Part shown: piece after piece, positions 45,502 through 53,911 of the stretch
How positions within the stretch are numbered: position 1 is the stretch's first letter
Layout: each line of letters opens with the position of its first letter
Assembly: GCA_964631235.1 (NCBI GenBank)
Contig: CAZVZX010000024.1
Coordinates: 15,624 to 79,623 of the forward strand
Direction: 5' to 3'
DNA length: 64,000 nt
Origin: JARKPK01 sp964631235
GTDB taxonomy: Bacteria > Planctomycetota > Planctomycetia > Pirellulales > Thermoguttaceae
The notes under the pieces: model-generated
Seen by the model: only the letters and a program-made list of their open reading frames with translations
Databases searched by the model: none
Told to the model about the DNA's origin: nothing
Translations under genes and position numbers: made by a program

Positions 45502-47673
45502 TCAGCACACGGCCGCGGCGGCGGCCTGCGGAGCGAATCGGGCCTCGGCGGCCGCCGTATCGAGTCGAATCGTGAAGGAGACGCCCCAGCGACCCTGCTG
45601 GTCGGCCGTGACGATCCAGTGCGGCATGACGACGGTCGATTGGTGGACGAGCTCGAAGCCGCCTTCGGACTGGCTGACGGTTTCGATCGGGAAGGTCCAG
45701 AATCGGGTGGGCCGCGAGCATTGAAGGACGACGCTGATTCCGAGCCATTGGTCGGTGAGGGTCAGTTGCGTTTGGTCGTCGAGGTCGAGTTTGCTGCCGA
45801 GGTGGCCCAAGCGGCGGCCGTCGGCGCCTGTGAAGAAGCGATCGTCGGCCCCGGCCGGCAGGCCGGCGAAGTTCCACTCGCACGCGAAATGCAGCGGGCA
45901 TTCGGGCGGAAGGTTCTCGAGCAGGTAGGCAACCTCGATTACCGGACTGCCGGCATCGAGGGTGATCGCCTTGTTGATTCGCAGCGGCACGCCGCCGGCC
46001 GAACCGTCGCGACTGAGTTGTACTTGGACGCGATTGGGTTTGCGGCGGAGGCGGGCTTCGTACGGGGCATTGAGAAAATCCCCGCGTTGCGGCGCGGTTC
46101 CGCCGGCGATCGAATCGAGTGAGGCCTCGGCATCGAAGAACAGATCGATCAGACTCTTGCGGCGGTAGGCGTCGTATTGCAGTCGCTGATCGAGGCCGGC
46201 CTGTTTGAACACCACGCGATCGTGAATGCTGGCGCACGAGCCGTGATCGTGGCGCTCGCCTTGGCGGACCTTGGCATGATAGGCTTCCGGCTGGCGCGTG
46301 AAGCTGGCTCCCAGGTTGTGCGCGATGGAACGCACGTCGAGTTCGGTCAATTGTCCGCCCATCGACGGGGCGATAATCGCCAAGAGCTTGTCGTTGCTGA
46401 GACACACTTCCTGCCGGCCGTCGAAGTTGTAGTCGTCGGCTGCGGCATCGACCCAGGGGCCGAGCTTGCCGATCGCGCGATCGATCAGATTGTCGGCCGT
46501 GATCAGGTGATGGTAGATGGCGTTGCGGAGATGCGGCAGATAGATGCCGCCGAACGCTCCGTGCCACCAACCGCAGTTGCACTGGGCGCGATAGAGCGCT
46601 TGTTGGGCCTGTTCCAGATTTTGGTCCAAGGTGCCCGACTCCCAACGATCGTGCAGCCGACGGCTGACCATCATCATGCGCGCGTACATTTCGTCGGCTT
46701 CGGGATACTTGACGCGGAAATTGCGCCAAAACCCGCCGCGGACGAACTGCCGCAACGAGTGCCAACGCGGATCGTCGTGCATCTGATGCGCAAGGGTTTC
46801 GTACTCCGCCAGCCGTTGAACGGGCATCGCCCATTCGGTCATCTCGCGGTAGCTGCAATCGGGGATGTACACCTTTCCGGCCGGCGGCACGTGTTCGATG
46901 GTTTCGCTGAAGGTCGTCGTGTGGAGCCAATCGGCTTGGGCGCTCAGCGCGTCGAAGAAGCGGACCAGCCAGCCCTCTTCGTACACGTGTTTCTTGGTGT
47001 TCGGCCAGGTGCCGAACTTTTCGCCGTCATCGCCGAACACGGCCACGGCATTCGGATGACGGTGCGAAAGCTCGGCCAAATAGTCGATCGTGGCTTTCGG
47101 GTCGGCAAAGGGAATCAGGTAGCGCAGTCGCTCGCTGCCGGGGAAGACGGAGAGCACCCGGCCTTCATCTTCGGTCACCATGTAGCCGAACAGTCGGTCC
47201 TCTTCGACGCCGGCGCATTTGAAATGGAAGTCGTCGAGCACCGTGTACTCGATGCCCGCATCCACAACGTCGGCCGTAAAGCTTGATTCCCAAACACGTT
47301 CCGGCACCCACATTCCGCGGACTTCCGCCCCGAGCCGCTCTTTGAGCCAGCGGCGGTAGGCCAAGATCTGCCCGATCCGATCGCGCGAGGGGATCATCGC
47401 CAAGATTGGTTCGTAGAACGGGCCGCCGAGAATCTCGATGCGTCCCAGACGAACCAGTTCGGCCAACTGGTCCACATACTCCGGATGCCGCTGATCGAGC
47501 CACTCCATCAACGGCCCGCTGGTATGCAGCGCGATTTTCAGGTTCGGATAGCGGACGAATACGTCGAGGAAGGGGCGGTAGCTGTCAACATACGCCTGCT
47601 CGAACACATGATCGAAGTTGCCTACCGGCTGATGGTTATGAAGCGCGAGGATCAATCGGACGGGGTGACGCAT
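45502..47673 (-). CDS. GH57 alpha-amylase / 4-alpha-glucanotransferase
   Basis: A 723-residue GH57 enzyme acting on alpha-1,4-glucans. Conserved region 1 is HNHQP (residues 12-16), then GGPFYEPILAMIP. The nucleophile Glu125 lies in GMWVPERVWE and the acid/base Asp is in FGDDGEKFG (residues 213-221). The C-terminal half is the DUF1925/DUF1926 beta-rich region of this subfamily (CNCGWWHGAFGGIYLPHLRNA, then VIEVAYLLENLPP and HWIVTADQQGRWGVSF). No signal peptide is seen, so it is cytoplasmic and probably handles glycogen. No ribosome site is evident before the ATG at 47673. Its stop codon lies inside the border of a repeat array. Confidence 0.95.
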   Translation of the reverse strand: MRHPVRLILALHNHQPVGNFDHVFEQAYVDSYRPFLDVFVRYPNLKIALHTSGPLMEWLDQRHPEYVDQLAELVRLGRIEILGGPFYEPILAMIPSRDRIGQILAYRRWLKERLGAEVRGMWVPERVWESSFTADVVDAGIEYTVLDDFHFKCAGVEEDRLFGYMVTEDEGRVLSVFPGSERLRYLIPFADPKATIDYLAELSHRHPNAVAVFGDDGEKFGTWPNTKKHVYEEGWLVRFFDALSAQADWLHTTTFSETIEHVPPAGKVYIPDCSYREMTEWAMPVQRLAEYETLAHQMHDDPRWHSLRQFVRGGFWRNFRVKYPEADEMYARMMMVSRRLHDRWESGTLDQNLEQAQQALYRAQCNCGWWHGAFGGIYLPHLRNAIYHHLITADNLIDRAIGKLGPWVDAAADDYNFDGRQEVCLSNDKLLAIIAPSMGGQLTELDVRSIAHNLGASFTRQPEAYHAKVRQGERHDHGSCASIHDRVVFKQAGLDQRLQYDAYRRKSLIDLFFDAEASLDSIAGGTAPQRGDFLNAPYEARLRRKPNRVQVQLSRDGSAGGVPLRINKAITLDAGSPVIEVAYLLENLPPECPLHFACEWNFAGLPAGADDRFFTGADGRRLGHLGSKLDLDDQTQLTLTDQWLGISVVLQCSRPTRFWTFPIETVSQSEGGFELVHQSTVVMPHWIVTADQQGRWGVSFTIRLDTAAAEARFAPQAAAAAVC

Positions 47674-48542
47674 GGCGGTGAGAAACGTTGAGGCTGGCTA
47701 GAGGGCTAATAGGGCAGTACGGAACAACGGCCGCAACAATACCGTTATCGTCACCTGTGCCGCAAACTATGCAGTTTATCTGGACGGATTATTTTACGGA
47801 ACCATCAATCCCGCTGACGTTTGGGCCGCCCGAAAAATCCCGGCCGTGCAAGCGATGCCGCGTCCGTCGGTGATCGAGGGACGGATGCCTGTCGGCCCAC
47901 GGAGAAACCGAACGGAACGGTGCGTTCGTTGCGATCGCTACGCTCCCCGTCGTTTACCAGGAGTGCCGCCCCGGTCGGCCGCTCCACTCGGGCCATGCCG
48001 CAGATAGTGTACCGCTCGTAACGATCAAGGCAAGTTGGCCGCCGTTGGGAATGGTCGGAGTTTTTCGGCCTCACGTCAGATTGCCCCTTTGTCCGGGCTC
48101 GCAGCAGCTTCGAAACAACCGGCCTACGGAGTTGCCTGTCGCCGTCGGGTCGCGAGGTTGGAACGAAACGGGGGGTGGATTGCAGTCGCGGCGATGGTCG
48201 CGCATTGCGACTATGGCGTGGTCGCAAGGCGCGACCATCTCGTTCGAATAGTCTTGGTGGGTCGAATTTCGATGATTGCGGCAAGTTGGGCAGCGCTGTG
48301 TGGTTGCGTGAAATATTCGGCTTCGTTGGGTTCTTGGCACGGCATTTGAAAGCCAGTAACAGGCCGCGTCGTATCACACACCGGCGCGGGGCAGGAGCAC
48401 AACGACGAGGCGACGAGACTCCGAACGGGTTTGTCGCTTGCGAAGGCAAGGCGGGCGAGGCTGCCGACGGGACGGTTGCGTGTTCGAGTTGCAGCTCGAC
48501 CGTTGGCAGGCGGTGGATGTGGCGGCGTGGTGGGGGCAGAGG
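47674..48542. other. Intergenic, contains a long hairpin
   Basis: About 870 bp upstream of both the GH57 gene (leftward) and the next hypothetical gene (rightward). No gene was recognised; a long near-perfect inverted repeat at 48193-48239 is the only structure seen. Confidence 0.55.
48193..48239. other. Long inverted repeat, possible RNA hairpin
   Basis: Outer arms GATGGTCGCGC and GCGCGACCATC pair over 11 bp. After one A/G mismatch the inner arms TTGCGAC and GTCGCAA pair over 7 bp around a 9-base loop. There is no T tract, so it is not an ordinary terminator. Confidence 0.7.
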
Positions 48543-49061
48543 ATGGGAAATATTCCAATCGAACATTCTCGGAACGTCGAGGTCGCGGTTTTTTTGGCGG
48601 GTCGCAGCCTGCAAACCCAACTGAAGCGTTGGCAGGCAGGCACGACCAACGGGCGAGTTACGTATTCGCCGGCCGCCGGTGAGGTGGGCGTCGAACGGGC
48701 GCTGCGCCACGCACAGTTGGTGGTGATCGACGCTACGACGCAACCAAACCTGGCTGCCGACGTTTTTGCGCGCGCTGTGGAACATCTCGGGGCGTATGCC
48801 GTTTCGGTTTACACCGAGGAGATTCACGAGGGGCTGGAGTTCCTGGTTCGGCGTCACGGTTCGTGGTTGTTGTTCGGCCCGTTGCACGAAACCCAATGGC
48901 ACGAGTTCTTCGCGCGGCTGGGGGCAGTGGCGGGGCGAAAGCATCATACGCGGTTTTCTCAGCGGCCGTTGCCCAGGCCGTATGAGGGTTCGATTACGTT
49001 GGGCGTGCAACAGGTGCGGCGTTTTCCCGGCGGTGTGCGCCGGCCGAAGTCGTCCGCATGA
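48543..49061 (+). CDS. Hypothetical protein, alpha/beta fold
   Basis: A 172-residue protein starting at an ATG preceded by GGGGGCAGAGG. It alternates strands and helices (VEVAVFLAGRSL, RHAQLVVIDATTQPN, YAVSVYTEEIHEGLEFLV, SWLLFGPLHETQWHEFF) in a receiver- or Rossmann-like pattern. No phosphoacceptor or nucleotide motif is evident. No family was recognised. The next small gene starts 27 bp downstream, so the two probably share a transcript. Confidence 0.6.
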   Translation: MGNIPIEHSRNVEVAVFLAGRSLQTQLKRWQAGTTNGRVTYSPAAGEVGVERALRHAQLVVIDATTQPNLAADVFARAVEHLGAYAVSVYTEEIHEGLEFLVRRHGSWLLFGPLHETQWHEFFARLGAVAGRKHHTRFSQRPLPRPYEGSITLGVQQVRRFPGGVRRPKSSA

Positions 49062-49088
49062 GAGAGAAACGAAAGGGAGGCAGCTTAG

Positions 49089-49319
49089 ATGGAATCGATG
49101 TCCAAGCGATTGCGCCTGTTGAGCGATGACGAGCTTCTGGCTCTGTCGGAGGCGATCGACATCGAATTGGAGCGCCGGCTGGACTTTGCCGACGAGATTC
49201 CCGATTCGGCCCGTCGTCGCGCCGTCTTGCGGCAGCAAAGCTATCGTCGCGCGGTCGGTTCGCATGCGCCGCCGGTTGCGGCGACCGGTTTGGGCAAGCA
49301 CCGCCGTCGTGCGGCGTGA
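49089..49319 (+). CDS. Small hypothetical protein
   Basis: A 76-residue protein with the strong site GGGAGG before its ATG. The N-terminal half is acidic and helical (LLSDDELLALSEAIDIELERRL) and the C-terminal part is basic and ends GKHRRRAA. It follows the previous hypothetical gene closely. The function is unknown; the acidic helix plus basic tail would fit a small nucleic-acid- or protein-binding protein. Confidence 0.55.
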   Translation: MESMSKRLRLLSDDELLALSEAIDIELERRLDFADEIPDSARRRAVLRQQSYRRAVGSHAPPVAATGLGKHRRRAA

Positions 49320-49684
49320 TGCCCGAGGGGGCTCCGGCGCGCCGACGTGGGCGGCCGCCGGAGGGTGAACCGAGGGGAACAGGAAAGGTCGAGTTGCTCG
49401 GGGCAGCGAGCGGAACGTGCTATGCGGTTTCGCGGATGCGAGTCGAACGGGCCGGCGATTGGGGTAGGGGGTCCGGCAGGTGCGACTTCGTCTTCCCTGG
49501 AACGGACAAGCACCGACCGCACGGCAACACACCGGGCGCTGGGCTTGCGATGGGAGCGTTGAGCACTTTTTGATCCTTCGAGGGAAATGCAAAGCTTAGT
49601 TCGCTATCGGCGTAAGAAGCAGACGTGCGCCGATCGAGCCGGCTGCATGGCCGTTGCAAGGATCAACAGTCAGGGGGTTGAAAG
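49320..49684. other. Intergenic, no gene seen
   Basis: About 365 bp between small hypothetical genes. Nothing recognisable on either strand. Confidence 0.45.
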
Positions 49685-49882
49685 ATGAAGACGACTCGGC
49701 AACCGACTCGTTCGAAGAAGCCTGTGCCGTTACGGATTTATCGCGGCGCCGACGAGCCGGAGCCGCGGAACGACGATGTTTTGCGCTTCGAGCAGCGAGA
49801 CGAGCCGATCGTCTTTTCGATCGAGGATTACTGGGCTGGGCGCAACCGCGCCATGCGGTTGTCAGCCCGAGCCGCCGCCTGA
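49685..49882 (+). CDS. Small protein with WAGRN C-terminal motif (1)
   Basis: A 65-residue protein, basic at both ends and acidic in the middle. Its ATG follows a GGGGG site. It ends DYWAGRNRAMRLSARAAA, which matches the end of the protein encoded at 50869-51054 (FWAGRNLAARQSARRAA) at 12 of 17 positions, while the N-termini differ. Two small proteins with the same tail within 1.2 kb suggest a small, undescribed family. Function is unknown. Confidence 0.55.
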   Translation: MKTTRQPTRSKKPVPLRIYRGADEPEPRNDDVLRFEQRDEPIVFSIEDYWAGRNRAMRLSARAAA

Positions 49883-50078
49883 AACGGCGGAAAGCCGGTG
49901 TCGGCCATCGTGCTGTACATCGGCAGAGTCTGCGGTCTTCGCAGGGGCGAGGCCGCGGCAGGATGACATCGGGCGGTTTCGGCCGACGGCGATTTGCGGC
50001 ACGTCGTCGGCCGAAGCGGCGGGGTTGCGTTCACTCCTTTTGGATAACCACGACAAGGCAGCGTTAGAAAACCCTACC

Positions 50079-50636
50079 ATGAGCACCATCTCGCGTTGGA
50101 CAGCCGTTTTGAGCTTCAGTGGTTTCATTACGATGGCGTGTGTCATTGCGGCGCCGGTGGAAGGGGCCGGCTCGCCCGGTCCGACGGTTGCCGGTGTTCC
50201 GACCCATTGGATCAACTCGGAGGCGGCCGACGATCCGGTCGAGCAGTTCGTTGTTCGCAAGAGTCCTCCTTCGCAGGCCCGGCCGTCGGCTCCGGCGGCG
50301 GATCGGGGGGCGAGTGATGTTCGTCAAAGCGGCGACGCGGTCGGTGAATCCGCCGTCGCAACGGCCGACGCGACCGTCGGCGAAACGGTGGCCGCGAAGC
50401 GTTCGTCGGTTCGGGCGTCGGTAACGTGGAGGTCCGTCATTCCTTCGAGCGTTCTTTGGGCCGGCGCGGGCATGTGCGGCGCTTGTTTGGCTGGTTTGAT
50501 CGGGTGGCAGTGGGTGCGATCTCGTCGCAGCCGAGACCTGCCCGAGGTTGCCGTGCTGAGCTTGGTCGCGTTTCAGCAGTCGAACAAGTCGGTGCCGCAG
50601 TCGGCTTCGTCGGCGGTGGGGCGCAGAGCGGCTTGA
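50079..50636 (+). CDS. Hypothetical membrane protein
   Basis: A 185-residue protein with an N-terminal signal or membrane helix (MSTISRWTAVLSFSGFITMA). An Ala/Ser/Asp-rich, probably disordered segment follows, then a second helix (SSVLWAGAGMCGACLAGLIG) and a short basic tail. No domain was recognised. It lies between the two WAGRN-motif small genes on the same strand and may belong with them. The frame extends upstream to 49776 but that part has no protein character. Confidence 0.5.
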   Translation: MSTISRWTAVLSFSGFITMACVIAAPVEGAGSPGPTVAGVPTHWINSEAADDPVEQFVVRKSPPSQARPSAPAADRGASDVRQSGDAVGESAVATADATVGETVAAKRSSVRASVTWRSVIPSSVLWAGAGMCGACLAGLIGWQWVRSRRSRDLPEVAVLSLVAFQQSNKSVPQSASSAVGRRAA

Positions 50637-50868
50637 GCCGACTGGTCGGATCGATTTCGAAGACTGCGTGGGCATCTCGCCCAAGTGTGCGCGTGTGAAT
50701 CGGTTCGGTGAGGGATCGAATGATGCGGGGCAGTTGCGTTGCCCGAGGGCAAGGACGGCGACGGGCGAACGCGGCGAATGGGCAATTGATCCAGTCGCCC
50801 GTTGATAGGCCGCCGGTGTGGGCGGATCGTTTTGAACAACTTCAAGCCCAACTTCCTCAGGTGCAGAT

Positions 50869-51054
50869 GTGAACACCCCGAGCCAAGAAGAAAAGAACGT
50901 CGAGCTTTCGCTGCACGAAGAGCCGCAGCAGAAGCCTATTGCCGTGGTTACCCTTGACGAACTGCGCCGGCGCCAGTTGCGCGAAGCGAAGAAGGAAGCG
51001 TTTTGGGCCGGGCGCAACTTGGCGGCACGGCAATCGGCGCGTCGGGCCGCGTAG
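50869..51054 (+). CDS. Small protein with WAGRN C-terminal motif (2)
   Basis: A 61-residue protein starting at a GTG. A Glu/Gln-rich start is followed by VTLDELRRRQLREAKKEAF and the shared tail FWAGRNLAARQSARRAA. The ribosome site is weak (CAGGTG). Its stop is followed after two bases by element A. See the paralogous tail at 49685-49882. Confidence 0.55.
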   Translation: MNTPSQEEKNVELSLHEEPQQKPIAVVTLDELRRRQLREAKKEAFWAGRNLAARQSARRAA

Positions 51055-51056
51055 CA

Positions 51057-51150
51057 GTCCCTTGAGAAAGACGATTCGCGCGAATTCAGCCCGAGGATTT
51101 TGCGGAAAAGGTACTCGACCGCGAATCCGAGAATGACTCTTTCGACGGGC
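51057..51150 (+). repeat. Dispersed element A, copy 3
   Basis: A 94-bp element from GTCCCTTGAG to TTCGACGGGC, with degenerate terminal inverted repeats (7 of 10). It is in the same orientation as the copy at 54436. It begins two bases after the stop of the small WAGRN gene. Confidence 0.65.
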
Positions 51151-51379
51151 CGCTGAAAAGAACCGCAAAGGACGGAAAGAGGGGCAAAGGGCGACCGCAC
51201 CCCCGGAAAGCCGCTTTGCCGCACCGGCGGCTGCTTTGGCAATCGTTTGGCACCATTTGGCGCGAAGTACTCATGGGGAGACTCGGTCCGTCGGGGCGGA
51301 CCGCCGAGTCAGCGGCTTGGTCTTCTCTTCAGGCGACCGCGTTCGCGCTCTTGAGGGTCCGTGTGTTCTTTCCGCGGTG

Positions 51380-51502
51380 ATGACTTTGCGTTTCTCGGAG
51401 CCAGATCGCTCCATTCCGGCCCGCGAAGAAACCCTGCTGCTGCGACCGCACAACGCCCTCCCAAGCGAGAACCTTCTCTATTATCTTCCGGTGAATCGTT
51501 GA
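51380..51502 (+). CDS. Possible 40-residue leader ORF before the CPBP gene
   Basis: An ATG-initiated 40-codon frame (MTLRFSEPDRSIPAREETLL, ending YYLPVNR) whose stop lies 8 bp before the CPBP start. It could be a translationally coupled leader peptide. There is no good ribosome site, so it may be chance. Confidence 0.25.
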   Translation: MTLRFSEPDRSIPAREETLLLRPHNALPSENLLYYLPVNR

Positions 51503-51510
51503 GGCGGGCG

Positions 51511-52245
51511 ATGCGGTGGATTGTCGCGGCGGTTCTGTTCTACCCTACGTTGCTCACCGGGGTGTATTTCGTCGCGTTGGCCGATGCATCGCCTGCCGTG
51601 CAGCAGGGTGCGTATGGAGTAGGCAAGGCTATCCAATTCGCCCTGCCGCTGCTTGTATTGGTTGTTCCGACACTCGGTCGATGGCGGGCGTTGCGAGTCG
51701 AGCATCCGCTGCCCAACCCAGTTGCCTTAAATTGGGGCGCGGCATTCGGATTGGCGGCCGGCGGGTTGATTTGGATCGGCGCCGTCGGTTGGTTCATTCC
51801 TTCCGGCTTACTGGTCGAGGCGGTTGGACCGTTGCGGACAAAGCTCGCCGGCTTCCAACTCGACTCGCCCGAACGGTTCATCGCGTTGGCCGTCTTCTAC
51901 TCGCTTGTTCATTCCGGTTTGGAAGAGTATTACTGGCGGTGGTTCGCCTTCGCGTTGCTTCGTGGCGCGCTGAGCGAATTGTTTCCGCGGGCGACAACGG
52001 CGATGACCGTTGCGGCCGCCGGCTCGTCGATCGCCTTCGCACTGCATCATGTGATTGTGCTCGCCCAATACTTTGGCTGGGCCTCTCCGCTGACATGGTG
52101 TTTTTCGGCAGCCACGGCCCTTGGCGGAGCCTTTTGGGCGTGGCTGTACCACCGCAACGGCCGACTCTTTCCGGTGTGGCTCAGCCACGGGTTGGTCGAT
52201 GCCGCCTTGTTCGCCGTGGGCTATCGACTCGTTTTCTCGACCTGA
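51511..52245 (+). CDS. CPBP family intramembrane metalloprotease
   Basis: A 244-residue polytopic membrane protein of the CPBP (CAAX protease/bacteriocin-processing, Abi) family. The three family motifs are visible: EEYYWR (Glu138, Glu139, Arg143), ALHH with His179 and His180 in a membrane helix, and WLSHGLVDA with His226. The ATG follows GAGG at good spacing. The substrate is unknown. Homologues serve in membrane-protein processing and bacteriocin self-immunity, but no bacteriocin gene was seen here. A small leader frame and element A lie upstream. Confidence 0.9.
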   Translation: MRWIVAAVLFYPTLLTGVYFVALADASPAVQQGAYGVGKAIQFALPLLVLVVPTLGRWRALRVEHPLPNPVALNWGAAFGLAAGGLIWIGAVGWFIPSGLLVEAVGPLRTKLAGFQLDSPERFIALAVFYSLVHSGLEEYYWRWFAFALLRGALSELFPRATTAMTVAAAGSSIAFALHHVIVLAQYFGWASPLTWCFSAATALGGAFWAWLYHRNGRLFPVWLSHGLVDAALFAVGYRLVFST

Positions 52246-52314
52246 TCGAGGACGGCCGAACGCCGTGTCGGTAGGTTTCGTCGTGGCGTTACGTCGCGGC
52301 CTTTCGTCGCGGCG

Positions 52315-52752
52315 TTACGCCGTGGCGGTCGGCGATTCGCTCAGTGCGAGCTCGTCGGCCGACGGCAGCGGCATCGAGGGAGTCGGGTTCGATTCTGCGG
52401 CGACTCCCGAGGTGAGGTTCGGTTGGGCGTCGCCATTCGAAGAGAGAGATGTCGCCTCGGCGGGCCGCTCGGTTGAAAGATGGTCTTCCGGTTGATCGGA
52501 GAGTTGATTCGACGGTTGCTCTGATGCGTGGGCCGTTCGATCGGCCGAGGCCGACTGATCCGGCTGGTCCTCTGCCGTCGTTTCGACCGGTTGCGACGAA
52601 ACGATCTCGGTGGCCTCTTGGCGATGGCCGGCGATTTCTCCGCTGGCGGCCACCCAAATCTCGGCCAGTCCCGGCGGGCCATAGCCGAGAACGACGGCCG
52701 CCGCAAAACCGAGCACAAGATTCAAAACGATCACGACGAAGATCAGCAGCAT
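52315..52752 (-). CDS. Short membrane-anchored Ser/Pro/Glu-rich protein
   Basis: A 145-residue protein with one N-terminal helix (MLLIFVVIVLNLVLGFAAAVVL, then GYGPPGLAEIW). A long, low-complexity Ser/Glu/Asp/Thr tail with no fold follows. The N-terminus resembles the membrane anchor of planctomycete signalling proteins whose soluble domain is absent here, so it could be a remnant. It converges on the CPBP gene with a 69-bp gap. No ribosome site was recognised. Confidence 0.45.
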   Translation of the reverse strand: MLLIFVVIVLNLVLGFAAAVVLGYGPPGLAEIWVAASGEIAGHRQEATEIVSSQPVETTAEDQPDQSASADRTAHASEQPSNQLSDQPEDHLSTERPAEATSLSSNGDAQPNLTSGVAAESNPTPSMPLPSADELALSESPTATA

Positions 52753-53428
52753 GGGCGATTCTGTTTCGCGCTGTTCCGCGGCAAAGCAGGCGGTCGGCCG
52801 CCGTGCGATTGGCCGCGGCCTCGTTCATTATGTTCAATCACGTTCCACCCGCCAATGGACGCTACGCGATCTACATAAAACCACAAATGCCGCAATGGAG
52901 AGAATAACGGGGATGGCACGCAATCGCCCGCGTCGTTGCGACCGCGGCCGCTTTCGCAATCGTGCGGAACTGTTGGGCGTATTCCACCAACCGCGTTGCT
53001 ACTCCGACGGCATGAACCAGAAAACATCAATGGCGCAATCGTCGTCCCTTGTCGATCAGAGAACCCGTCGTTCGCCGCACGAACGAATCGGTTTCTCGCC
53101 TCGTTGGAAATAACGAACATCTCGCCAAGAAAACATAGATTGCCGTTCGACGGATGCGGGCGATTAACTTATTGGGTGATCGAGGAGGGGCGGTGTTCCC
53201 GACCGGAACGAGCGGTTGTGGCCCGTCGTGGCGGCTCGTCGCCTCCGCGTGGCAAGGCCGAGGGGCCGATCGCAGAGGTGCTTGGTGGCGACGATCGGGC
53301 GGTTGGGTTTGGTTTCGGCTTGTCGGGTCGCTACAGCCGCGATGATCGGCACAACCGGAACGCCGCGCGCATCGGATGGCACCGCGGGCAACGGCGAAAA
53401 CCCTTGGTCAGTGCGGCGGTGCGCCGGG
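52753..53428. other. Intergenic, contains element B
   Basis: About 675 bp between the response regulator (ends here, leftward) and the short membrane protein. It contains a copy of dispersed element B near the left and nothing else recognised. Confidence 0.5.
52899..52976 (+). repeat. Dispersed element B, copy 4
   Basis: Its right half (GCCGCTTTCGCAATCGTGCG, then GAACTGTT) nearly matches copy 3; the left end is degenerate (AATAACGGGGATGGCACGC). Confidence 0.6.
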
Positions 53429-53911
53429 TCACTGGGAGGCGGGGCGCAAGGGAGGATCGGCCTCGGGCCGGTGCGCAGCGGCCGGCGACGAGTGATCGGC
53501 ATCGAACACGTCGGCCGCACTGAGGGCGTGCCAGTTGTACGCTTGGTGCAATGCCCGGCAAACTTCCATGACCAGTTGCGGCAGCGAGAGCGGCTTGGGC
53601 AACACGGAATCGGCTCGCGCTTGGCGGGCCTGTTCGATCAGGGCGTCGTCGAGTCGGGCGGACATCAAGATGCACGGCAGCAGGGCGCGAAACTGTTTGA
53701 CTTGCCGGATGGTCTCCAGCCCGGTGAGTTTCGGCATATGCATGTCGAGGAGGACGACGTGGACGGTTTCGTGTTGGACGATGCGGATCGCCTCTTCGCC
53801 GTCACCGGCCAGCAGGGCTTGAAACCCGCGCGGTTCGAGCACGTCGCGCACTGTCTCGCGCAAGTTCGCGTCGTCGTCGGTCACCAATAACCGTGGAGCC
53901 TCGACCCACAT
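53429..53911 (-). CDS. Single-domain response regulator (CheY-like)
   Basis: A 160-residue protein that is essentially one receiver domain. It has the acidic pocket TDDDANL, phosphoacceptor Asp56 in LLDMHMPKLTG, the switch Ser84 in ILMSARLDD and Lys106 in LPKPLSL. A short Pro/Ala/Glu tail follows, with no DNA-binding output domain. It would relay a histidine-kinase signal to an unknown partner by protein contact. No kinase gene lies nearby. The start at 53911 is a plain ATG without an obvious ribosome site. Confidence 0.93.
   Translation of the reverse strand: MWVEAPRLLVTDDDANLRETVRDVLEPRGFQALLAGDGEEAIRIVQHETVHVVLLDMHMPKLTGLETIRQVKQFRALLPCILMSARLDDALIEQARQARADSVLPKPLSLPQLVMEVCRALHQAYNWHALSAADVFDADHSSPAAAHRPEADPPLRPASQ

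Noticed and set aside
47805..49592. 595-codon leftward frame over the 48-kb region
   Set aside because: Arg/Pro/Ser-rich with no domain, and it conflicts with small rightward genes that have good ribosome sites.
51171..51258. Sixth copy of element B
   Set aside because: The right half (GCTTTGGCAATCGTTTGG) is similar but the left half does not align well by eye; left out until a profile search is done.
53216..53890. 224-codon frame opposite the response regulator
   Set aside because: Antisense of a receiver domain with all key residues; no protein features of its own.
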